Shown here piece by piece: positions 54,070 to 60,250 of a stretch of 64,000 nt of DNA; position 1 is the stretch's first letter; each line of letters begins with the position of its first letter. Position numbers and translations under genes: made by a program. Origin of the DNA: Streptomyces sp. Ru62 (GTDB lineage: Bacteria; Actinomycetota; Actinomycetes; Streptomycetales; Streptomycetaceae); NCBI RefSeq assembly GCF_002920615.1, contig NZ_PQSU01000036.1, positions 25,078 to 89,077 of the forward strand, in the 5' to 3' direction. The notes beneath the pieces are model-generated. The model had not been told where the DNA came from, made no database searches, and saw only the letters and a program-made list of their open reading frames with translations.

Positions 54070-54248
54070 CGCCTGCCGGCACGACCGGAACGTCGGCACC
54101 CGCTCCTCCCGCGAGCACGCCGTCCGGACGATGGGGTCGGCGTAGCGCGGGTCCGTCCGTGTGGTGTCCCCGGCGCGACGGGCCCGGCGTATCCGATCGG
54201 CGACGTACGCCGCGTCGTGCCGTCCCCGGCAGGCGCAGTTGCTCTTCC

Positions 54249-54293
54249 GGCGAAGGGCCGCCACCTCGGCACCCGAGGTGGCGGCCCTTCGCC
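54249..54293. terminator. Very strong hairpin (21-bp perfect stem)
   Basis: Bases 54249-54269 pair perfectly with 54273-54293 around a CAC loop. A second 10-bp stem follows (54309-54318 with 54330-54339). They lie 180 bases after the cytochrome b stop and just beyond the end of the converging YccA relic, and could terminate both strands. Confidence 0.85.
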
Positions 54294-54353
54294 CGTGCGT
54301 GGCCCGGTGAGGGGCATCCGTCACGCGCCGATGCCCCTCTCGCGTCGCGGACC

Positions 54354-54770
54354 TCAGCCGTTGCCGCGCATTATGGTCAGCCGTCGGCCAGGATTCCTCG
54401 CGTGGGCCGCCGTGGCCGTCGCGTCCTCGCCCCGCCGGAAGTCCAGTGTCAGGAAGCCGGCGCCGAGCAGGACGCCGCGACACCGAACACGACTCCCAGG
54501 CCACCGCTGAGAGCGCGTCGACGACGGTGAGCGGGAGGAATCCGGTCGCGACGGCGAGCAGGTGGCCGACGACGCTGTGCCTGACGACCATCCGGCACAT
54601 CCGGTACGCGATCAGCACGCCCGTGGAGACGGCGATGGTGCCCCGGTACGGCCTGGACGACCACGCCCGGAGCGACGTACGCCGACACCGCCGCCGACAG
54701 GAAGCCGAGGAAGACGCCTTCGAACGCGGCGTACCCGAGGGTCGGCGCGGGGGAGGGGGCGCGCCGGACA
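54354..54770 (-). pseudogene. Bax inhibitor-1/YccA family membrane protein, decayed
   Basis: Pieces in different minus-strand frames rebuild the family: PTLGYAAFEGVFLGFLSAAV, SAYVAPGVVVQAV, then (shift) GTIAVSTGVLIAYRMCRMVV and HLLAVATGFLPLTVVDALSA, then (shift) GGLGVVFGVAAS, and finally GAGFLTLDFRRGED followed by an abnormal short tail to a stop at 54354. At least three indels are present and the N-terminal helices are missing. Dead gene. Confidence 0.7.
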
Positions 54771-54892
54771 TGACGGAGCGGTCGCCCTCGCACCGGGGGG
54801 TGTGCGTGGACGACCGCTCCTGGCCTGCCACCGGGCGGTCGCACAGGCGACGCCACCGGTGGCAGGAGCTCTTCGGTTGGGCGACCGGTCCT

Positions 54893-55942
54893 TCAGAAGT
54901 GGTCGACGTCGACGACGGCCTGGGCGAAGGCGGTGGGAGCCTCCTGTGGCAGGTTGTGGCCGATGCCGTTCAGCGTGCGGTGCTCGTAGGCGCCGGTGAA
55001 GCGGTCGCGGTACGAAGCGCCGTTGCCGGGAGGCGTGAACGGGTCGCGCTCGGCGTCGAGGGTGATGGTGGGCGCCTCGATCACGGGTCGTGTGGCGAGG
55101 AGGCGCTCGTAGCGGTCGTAGCGCCGTTCTCCGTCGGCGAGGCCGAGCCGCCAGCGGTAGTTGTGGATCACGATGGCCGCGTAGTCGGGGTTCTGGAACG
55201 CTTTGGCGGTGCGTTCGAAGGTGGCGTCGTCGAACTGCCAGGTCGGGGAGACCGTCTGCCAGACGAACCGGCACAGGTCGTGCCGGTTCCGCTCGTCCTC
55301 CATGGCGAGGCGGCCCCGCTCGGTGGAGAAGTAGTACTGGTACCACCAGGTGTGCTCGGCCGCGGGAGGCAGCGGCTTCTTCTGGGCCTCGACGTCGGTG
55401 ACGAGGTACCCGCTCACCGACACCAGCCCCTTGACGCGTTCGGGCCACAGGGCCGCGACGATGTCGGCGGTGCGCGAGCCCCAGTCGAAGCCGGCGAGGA
55501 GGGCCTGCTCGATCTTGAGGGCGTCCATCAGGGCGATGATGTCGAGGGCGACCGCCGACTGCTGCGCGTTGCGGACCGTGCGGGAGGACAGGAAGGCCGT
55601 CGTGCCGTGGCCGCGGAGATACGGGACGACCACCCGGTACCCCTGCGCTGCCAGCAGCGGGGCGACGTCGACGAAGCTGTGGATGTCGTAGGGCCAGCCG
55701 TGCAGACAGATGACGACCGGGCCGTGCGCGGGACCCGCCTCGGCGTACCCGACGTTCAGGACCCCGGCCCTGACCTGCTTCAGCCTCGCGAACGAGGTGT
55801 GGGTGCCGGGGGTCACCGTGGGGACGGTCGGGGTGTCGGTGTGGCGCGAGGCGGCGGAGGCGCTCGGCATGCCGGTCAGCGAGACGGCGGCCGCGCCTGT
55901 TCCCAGTCCTACGGCCTTGTTGAAGGAACGCCTGCTGATCAT
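54893..55942 (-). CDS. Tat-exported epoxide-hydrolase/dehalogenase-like alpha/beta hydrolase, 349 aa
   Basis: MISRRSFNKAVGLGTGAAAV is a textbook Tat signal (SRRSF). The fold has VVICLHGWPYDIHSFVDVAP with the HGW oxyanion motif, YRVVVPYLRGHGTTAFLSSR, and LLAGFDWGSRTADIVAALWP, where the nucleophile is Asp153 in GFDWGS, as in epoxide hydrolases and haloalkane dehalogenases. TLDAERDPFTPPG should give the acid and LNGIGHNLPQEAP the catalytic His. Secreted enzyme acting on a reactive organic compound; exact substrate unknown. GGAGG nine bases before ATG 55942 sets the start; a perfect operator-like inverted repeat lies about 120 bases upstream. Confidence 0.88.
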   Translation of the reverse strand: MISRRSFNKAVGLGTGAAAVSLTGMPSASAASRHTDTPTVPTVTPGTHTSFARLKQVRAGVLNVGYAEAGPAHGPVVICLHGWPYDIHSFVDVAPLLAAQGYRVVVPYLRGHGTTAFLSSRTVRNAQQSAVALDIIALMDALKIEQALLAGFDWGSRTADIVAALWPERVKGLVSVSGYLVTDVEAQKKPLPPAAEHTWWYQYYFSTERGRLAMEDERNRHDLCRFVWQTVSPTWQFDDATFERTAKAFQNPDYAAIVIHNYRWRLGLADGERRYDRYERLLATRPVIEAPTITLDAERDPFTPPGNGASYRDRFTGAYEHRTLNGIGHNLPQEAPTAFAQAVVDVDHF

Positions 55943-56057
55943 GAAGTGCCTCCGGGCTGGGGATCTGGGTCTGGCGTGTCGGTACGCAACGACCACCGCG
56001 AGGCGGTCGTCGGACCGCTGGGGAGCGGGGCGAAGCGAATGTCTCACACCATGCATC

Positions 56058-56072
56058 ACCAGTCAAACTGGT
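56058..56072. promoter_or_regulatory. Operator-like inverted repeat before the Tat hydrolase gene
   Basis: ACCAGT-CAA-ACTGGT is a perfect 6-bp inverted repeat. On the minus strand it reads TAACCAGTTTGACT, related to the TAACYRGTTRGTCA motif of the SDR/TetR locus and overlapping a TTGACT hexamer that may be the hydrolase -35 box. Confidence 0.5.
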
Positions 56073-56169
56073 TACCCGGAAAGGTTCGCCGACCCCGTGA
56101 ATGCCCGGCGGCTGTCAGCATGTAACCGGCTTGGCTGGTGACGACCTATCCGTCATAGTGGTGCTGTAT

Positions 56170-56189
56170 CTCCCCCGGGCCCGGGGGAG
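56170..56189. promoter_or_regulatory. Perfect 20-bp palindrome over the msrA ribosome site
   Basis: CTCCCCCGGGCCCGGGGGAG is fully self-complementary and its right half (GGGGGAGGG) is the likely ribosome binding region of msrA, 11 bases before the ATG. In mRNA a foldback could limit initiation; as DNA it could be an operator. Confidence 0.6.
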
Positions 56190-56200
56190 GGTGAGATCTG

Positions 56201-56716
56201 ATGACCGACGTCGAGGAAAGGGCGCTGCTCGCCGGCGGCTGCTTCTGGGGGATGCAGGACCTGATCCGCAAACTCCCCGGAGTGATCCGTACCCGGGTCG
56301 GTTACAGCGGCGACGACGACCTGCCCCACCCCACTTACCGCAGGCACGGGAACCACGCCGAGTCGATCGAGATCGTCTTCGATCCGGCCGTCACCGACTA
56401 CCGCACGATCCTGGAGTACTTCTTCCAGATCCACGATCCGACCACGAAGAACCGGCAGGGCAACGACATCGGGGCCAGTTACCGTTCCGCCATCTTCTAC
56501 CTCGACGAGGAGCAGTGGCGCGTCGCGCTCGACACCATCGCCGACGTCGAGGCGTCGGGACTGTGGCCGGGGCCGGTGGTGACCGAGGTCGTACCGGCCG
56601 GACCGTTCTGGGAGGCCGAGCCGGAGCACCAGGACTACCTCCAGCGCTACCCGGAGGGCTACACCTGCCACTTCCCGCGCCCGAACTGGCGGCTGCCGAA
56701 GCGCGCGGAATCCTGA
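56201..56716 (+). CDS. msrA: Peptide-methionine (S)-S-oxide reductase MsrA, 171 aa
   Basis: ALLAGGCFWGMQDLIRKLPG carries the catalytic GCFWG (Cys14). VIRTRVGYSGDDDLPHPTYR, GNHAESIEIVFDPAVTDYRT, ILEYFFQIHDPTTKNRQGND and SYRSAIFYLDEEQ are the family's conserved blocks. It reduces the S-epimer of methionine sulfoxide in proteins, recycled by thioredoxin. The C-terminus (RPNWRLPKRAES) lacks the usual resolving cysteines near the end, so recycling may use the cysteine in GYTCHFPRP or thioredoxin directly. Cytoplasmic. The exported molybdenum oxidoreductase 3 kb upstream may do the same repair outside. Confidence 0.95.
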   Translation: MTDVEERALLAGGCFWGMQDLIRKLPGVIRTRVGYSGDDDLPHPTYRRHGNHAESIEIVFDPAVTDYRTILEYFFQIHDPTTKNRQGNDIGASYRSAIFYLDEEQWRVALDTIADVEASGLWPGPVVTEVVPAGPFWEAEPEHQDYLQRYPEGYTCHFPRPNWRLPKRAES

Positions 56717-56753
56717 TCATCGCAGGGCGGTGACATCCGCCCGCCACGCGGTA

Positions 56754-56793
56754 CGGACGCGGGGTGAGCCGGCACGGGCTCACCCCGCGTCCG
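56754..56793 (+). terminator. Terminator hairpin after msrA
   Basis: A perfect 17-bp stem (56754-56770 with 56777-56793) and a six-base loop, followed by CTTTT. It lies 37 bases after the msrA stop codon. Confidence 0.9.
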
Positions 56794-56877
56794 CTTTTGG
56801 CTTTGTTCGGCCGGGCGAGCGCAGCGCGCCGGAGACCGCCTGTGAGGCGTGGCACAACTCCGGGTGTTCGCCAATTT

Positions 56878-56921
56878 ATTGACGCGTCAATTAACGACTG
56901 CTCTACTTGTTTCGACAAGTA
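56878..56921. promoter_or_regulatory. Two palindromes before the FMN reductase gene
   Basis: ATTGACGCGTCAAT (56878-56891) is a perfect 14-bp palindrome and TACTTGTTTCGACAAGTA (56904-56921) has 7-bp arms around TTCG. TTGACG within the first could be a -35 box. The second fits the TACT-N-AGTA layout known for YodB/HxlR-type quinone-sensing repressors of azoreductases (comparison from memory). The region is AT-richer than its surroundings. The regulator is not encoded next to it. Confidence 0.6.
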
Positions 56922-56977
56922 TTTGCGGCTGAGCCTGACCGACCTCAGGCACGGTCGACCCATGAAAGGGCGTCCTC

Positions 56978-57538
56978 ATGACCAAGATCGGTATCATCAT
57001 CGGCAGCACCCGGCCGGGCCGCAACGGTGAAGCCGTCGCTCGCTGGGTGCACGACGTCGCCTCCGAGCGCACCGACGCCCAGTTCGAGCTGGTCGATCTG
57101 CTGGACTTCAAGCTCCCCGTCCTGGACGAGGCGTACCCGGCCTCCCTGGGCAACTACACCCAGCCGCACACCCAGGCCTGGGCCGAGAAGATCGCCTCCC
57201 TCGACGGCTTCGTCATCGTCACGCCGGAGTACAACCGCTCGGTGCCGGGCGCGCTGAAGAACGCGATCGACTTCCTGTACGCCGAGTGGAACAACAAGTC
57301 CGTCGGCTTCGTCAGCTACGGCTCGCTCGGCGGCGCCCGCGCCGTGGAGCACCTGCGCGGCATCGCCGGGGAACTCCAGCTGGCCGACGTCCGCGCGCAG
57401 GTGGGGCTCTCCCTGTTCACGGACTTCGAGAACTTCTCCGTGTTCAAGCCGGCCGGCATCCAGCGCGACGCGCTCGTCACCACGCTGGACCAGGTGGTGG
57501 CGTGGGCCAAGGCCCTCGCTCCGCTGCGCGCCAGCTGA
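56978..57538 (+). CDS. NADPH-dependent FMN reductase/azoreductase-like flavoprotein, 186 aa
   Basis: TKIGIIIGSTRPGRNGEAVA binds the FMN phosphate; FKLPVLDEAYPASLGNYTQP, FVIVTPEYNRSVPGALKNAI (PEYN loop) and KSVGFVSYGSLGGARAVEHL are typical of the FMN_red family. It should reduce FMN, quinones or azo compounds with NADPH in the cytoplasm as a dimer. AAAGGGCG precedes the ATG. It has its own palindrome-rich promoter and a UUCG-loop terminator, so it is expressed alone, likely on electrophile stress. Confidence 0.92.
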   Translation: MTKIGIIIGSTRPGRNGEAVARWVHDVASERTDAQFELVDLLDFKLPVLDEAYPASLGNYTQPHTQAWAEKIASLDGFVIVTPEYNRSVPGALKNAIDFLYAEWNNKSVGFVSYGSLGGARAVEHLRGIAGELQLADVRAQVGLSLFTDFENFSVFKPAGIQRDALVTTLDQVVAWAKALAPLRAS

Positions 57539-57542
57539 GGAC

Positions 57543-57564
57543 CTCGCCGGCTTCGGCCGGCGAG
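57543..57564 (+). terminator. UUCG-loop hairpin after the FMN reductase gene
   Basis: CTCGCCGGC-TTCG-GCCGGCGAG, a perfect 9-bp stem with an extra-stable tetraloop, four bases after the stop codon. Confidence 0.9.
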
Positions 57565-57568
57565 ATAC

Positions 57569-57607
57569 CGGTCACCGTCGTCCGGGAGCGGTGGACGACG
57601 GTGACCG
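57569..57607. terminator. Second perfect hairpin, 15-bp stem
   Basis: Bases 57569-57583 pair exactly with 57593-57607 around a nine-base loop. It directly follows the UUCG hairpin and may end the converging TetR transcript. Confidence 0.8.
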
Positions 57608-58060
57608 TCACCGGCCGGGGCCGCTTCGCGGAGGACTTCACCGAGGAGGGGAGCGGCCCCGACACCCCGATGCCCGGACGCGCCGAGGCCCGCCCACCAC
57701 GCTCGGGGAAGAGGTTGCCGAGCATGCAGCCCGCGATCGATCCGCGGTTCTCCCGGCCGGCCCGCTGCTGTGCCTCGGTCACATCGAAGAGCCGGCGCAG
57801 GCGCTGGAGGGGCGGCTCCGTGTCGTCCCCCAGGAGGCTGATCCAACCGCGACGCTCGGCGGCCCAGTGCTCGTCGAGCACGGTGAGCGCGAGGGCTTCC
57901 TTGGACTCGAAGAAGTAGTAGAAGCTCCCCTTGGGCACCTCGGCCGCCTTGCAGATCTCGGCGACGCCCAGCGCCGGGTAGCCACGCAGCTCGATGAGTG
58001 ACTGCGCAGCTGCGAGGATCTTCTTCCTGGCGTCACAGGTCCGTCCTACGGCAAAGTATA

Positions 58061-58073
58061 CGACCGTTCGACT
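58061..58073. promoter_or_regulatory. Third operator-like copy over the TetR promoter
   Basis: CGACCGTTCGACT differs from the CGACCGGTCGTCT operators at two of 13 positions and overlaps TATACT on the minus strand, a good -10 candidate for the TetR gene. Confidence 0.5.
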
Positions 58074-58103
58074 ATGACGGGGAGCGAGCGGACTCACCGG
58101 TCT

Positions 58104-58153
58104 TTGACACTTGTCGACCGGTCGTCTAGCGTGAAATAGGCGACCGGTCGTCT
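58104..58153 (+). promoter_or_regulatory. Quinone reductase promoter with two TetR operators
   Basis: TTGACA (58104-58109), 17 bases, then TAGCGT (58127-58132) is a near-consensus promoter. CGACCGGTCGTCT occurs twice in direct orientation, at 58115-58127 inside the spacer and at 58141-58153 just after the expected start point. Each contains the perfect palindrome CGACCGGTCG. The layout is that of tight repression. Confidence 0.8.
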
Positions 58154-58208
58154 TGTTGATCGCCCGGCCGACTCGCCGCACCCTCACCAACGAACGGAGA
58201 CGCCGATC

Positions 58209-58919
58209 ATGGCCACCCCCGTGAAGCTCGCCATCGTCTACTACTCGTCCACCGGGACGATCGCCGAGATCGCGCAGGAGCTGCACGACGCCGGTGTGAA
58301 GGCGGGTGCCGAGGTGCGCCTGCTGAAGGTGGCCGAGCTGGCCCCGCAGGCGGCCATCGACTCCAACCCGGCCTGGGCCGCCCATCACGCGGCCATCGCG
58401 AACGTCCCCGAGGCCACCCCGGCGGACATCGAGTGGGCCGACGCCGTCGTCTTCGGCACGCCGACCCGCTTCGGCAACGTCTCCTCGCAGCTGAAGCAGT
58501 TCATCGACACGCTCGGCGGCCTCTGGGCCGAGGGCAAGCTCGCGAACAAGGTCTACAGCGGCTTCGTCTCCACCGCCACGGACCACGCAGGCCATGAATC
58601 CACGCTGCTGGCCCTGTACAACTCCGTCCACCACTTCGGCGGCATCATCGTCACGCCGGGCTTCACCGACCCGCAGAAGTTCGTCGACGGCAACCCCTAC
58701 GGCACCTCCCACGCCGACGGCCAGGGCACCAAGCCCGTCGGCGAGACCACCCGCCTCGCCGCCGCCATCCAAGCCGAACGCGTCGTCGAGATGGCCGCAA
58801 GGCTCAAGGCGGCGGCAGAGGCCGAGTCCGAGTCCAGCACCGGCACCGGGACCGGCACCGGCACCGGCACCGGCACCGAGGAGGGTCCGCGACGCTGGTG
58901 GCAGCGCCGGCGCCGGTGA
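58209..58919 (+). CDS. WrbA-like NAD(P)H:quinone oxidoreductase, 236 aa
   Basis: Flavodoxin-fold quinone reductase: VKLAIVYYSSTGTIAEIAQE (FMN phosphate loop), IEWADAVVFGTPTRFGNVSS, QLKQFIDTLGGLWAEGKLAN, KVYSGFVSTATDHAGHESTL, LLALYNSVHHFGGIIVTPGF and PYGTSHADGQGTKPVGETTR are standard WrbA blocks. It makes two-electron reductions of quinones in the cytoplasm. After residue 205 it has an unusual tail: a run of alternating Thr-Gly from tandem GGCACC-type codons, then EEGPRRWWQRRRR, a basic Trp-containing end that might contact membrane or nucleic acid. Two TetR operators lie in its promoter. Confidence 0.92.
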   Translation: MATPVKLAIVYYSSTGTIAEIAQELHDAGVKAGAEVRLLKVAELAPQAAIDSNPAWAAHHAAIANVPEATPADIEWADAVVFGTPTRFGNVSSQLKQFIDTLGGLWAEGKLANKVYSGFVSTATDHAGHESTLLALYNSVHHFGGIIVTPGFTDPQKFVDGNPYGTSHADGQGTKPVGETTRLAAAIQAERVVEMAARLKAAAEAESESSTGTGTGTGTGTGTEEGPRRWWQRRRR

Positions 58920-59101
58920 CACCGCGCGCTGCCACGCGCGTCCCCGCATGGGTCAGGGCGGGGACGACCCCGCCCGACCGCGCCTCCGCCCGCTTCCCCG
59001 TGCCAGCGCAGACGGTTCGCCCCGGAACGCGCCCCTGACCTACGTACGCGGGCCACCCGAAGGTTGCCCGCTCAGACCAGCTATGAGCAGGAGAACTACC
59101 C

Positions 59102-59746
59102 ATGCGTGTCGAGATCTGGACCGACGTCGCTTGCCCGTGGTGCTACGTCGGCCGAGCCCGCTTCGACAGAGGGCTCGCCGCGTTCGAGCACCGCGACGAC
59201 GTCGAGGTGGTGCACCGTTCGTTCGAGCTCAACCCGCAGGCCGAGAACGGCACCGTGCCGATCATCGACGCGGTGGCGGCGCAGTACGGCCGCACCCGGG
59301 AACAGCAGGTGGCCAGGGAGGAACAGGCCGCCGCCATGGCGCACGAGGTGGGGCTGGAGTTCCGCATCGGCGGACGTGTCTTCGGTAACACCTTCGACGT
59401 GCACCGGCTCATCCACTTCGCCAGGTCGCACGGCCGGCAGGCCGAGATGACGGACCTCGCCTTCCGGGCGAACTTCGCGGAGGAACGGTCGATCTACGAC
59501 AAGGAGACGCTGGTGGCCCTCGCGGTGGAAGCGGGCCTGGACGAGTCCTCGGCCCGGACGGTGCTCGACGATCCGACCGCGTTCGCCGAGGACGTGCGGG
59601 CCGACGAGCGACTGGCGGCCGAGATGGGGGCCGGCGGTGTGCCGTTCTTCGTGCTGAACCGGCGGTACGGAGTCAGCGGCGTCCAGTCGCCCGAGACGTT
59701 CACACGGGCCCTCGAGCAGGCCTGGGCGGATCGGGCCGCCGCGTGA
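59102..59746 (+). CDS. DsbA/FrnE family dithiol oxidoreductase, 214 aa
   Basis: MRVEIWTDVACPWCYVGRAR places the thioredoxin-fold CPWC motif at Cys11/Cys14. The helical insertion (VEVVHRSFELNP, VAREEQAAAMAHEVGLEFRI, TFDVHRLIHFARSHGRQAEM) and the closing MGAGGVPFFVLNRRYGVSGV with cis-Pro (GVPFF) are typical of FrnE-like proteins. No signal peptide, so it acts in the cytoplasm, probably on thiols or as a polyketide-type isomerase relative. CAGGAGAA nine bases before the ATG sets the start. The nearest upstream gene is the quinone reductase (182 bp gap, same strand). Confidence 0.92.
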   Translation: MRVEIWTDVACPWCYVGRARFDRGLAAFEHRDDVEVVHRSFELNPQAENGTVPIIDAVAAQYGRTREQQVAREEQAAAMAHEVGLEFRIGGRVFGNTFDVHRLIHFARSHGRQAEMTDLAFRANFAEERSIYDKETLVALAVEAGLDESSARTVLDDPTAFAEDVRADERLAAEMGAGGVPFFVLNRRYGVSGVQSPETFTRALEQAWADRAAA

Positions 59747-59854
59747 CGTGGCACCTCGGGGCCGAGCCGGGAAGGCTCTGGCCCTACGGGACGCGTGGGG
59801 AACCGGGCAACTCCAGGCGGCCCGGCCCCTGTTCACTCAGCGCTGACCAGGTGA

Positions 59855-60140
59855 TCAGTTGCCGCCGTCCTCCCAGTGCTGCGTCACGGGGGTCGCGGTG
59901 ACGGCGTTCTCGTAGACCAGCGCGACGCGGTGGCCGTACTGGACGGTGTACATCTTCTTGCCGCCGAGGACGACCGTTCCGCTGCTCTTGTCGTAGTCGT
60001 CCGTCACGGCCGGGGCCTGGGTGGCGACGTACGCCTGGCCGGCGGGGACGGCTTACACCGTGAGCGGGGCCTGCGTCGAGGGCGAGATGCCCGCGGCCGA
60101 CGATGGGGGACGGGAGGACCTCGCGCGGCTCGGGACCGTA
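59855..60140 (-). pseudogene. Remnant of an unrecognised exported or surface protein gene
   Basis: The last 66 codons read VPAGQAYVATQAPAVTDDYD, KSSGTVVLGGKKMYTVQYGH and VALVYENAVTATPVTQHWED, a beta-rich sequence. Immediately upstream the frame has TAA (near 60053) followed by compatible residues (ISPSTQAPLTV), so a nonsense mutation or lost start is likely. Family unknown. Confidence 0.4.
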
Positions 60141-60250
60141 CCGGCCCTGAGCCCGCAGTTCGGTCACCCGCTGCCGCCGCGGCGACCGGCCCGGCGCCCG
60201 ACGGACGAGCCCGGACGCCGCAATCCCGCCCGCCCGCGCACCGCCGCCGC

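Larger units (their letters stand above)
57477..58097 (-). pseudogene. TetR family regulator, probably damaged at both ends
   Basis: The DNA-binding domain is intact: DARKKILAAAQSLIELRGYP, ALGVAEICKAAEVPKGSFYY, FESKEALALTVLDEHWAAER. The ligand domain reaches QQRAGRENRGSIAGCMLGNL, but then the sequence turns into non-homologous residues and reads through both downstream hairpins to a stop at 57477, inside the FMN reductase gene. The usual last 70-80 residues are lost. At the front, no ATG/GTG/TTG occurs between the HTH and a GTG at 58097, which would add about 20 atypical residues; the original start may be mutated. It most likely controlled the divergent quinone reductase gene. Whether a partial protein still binds DNA is open. 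Confidence 0.65.
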
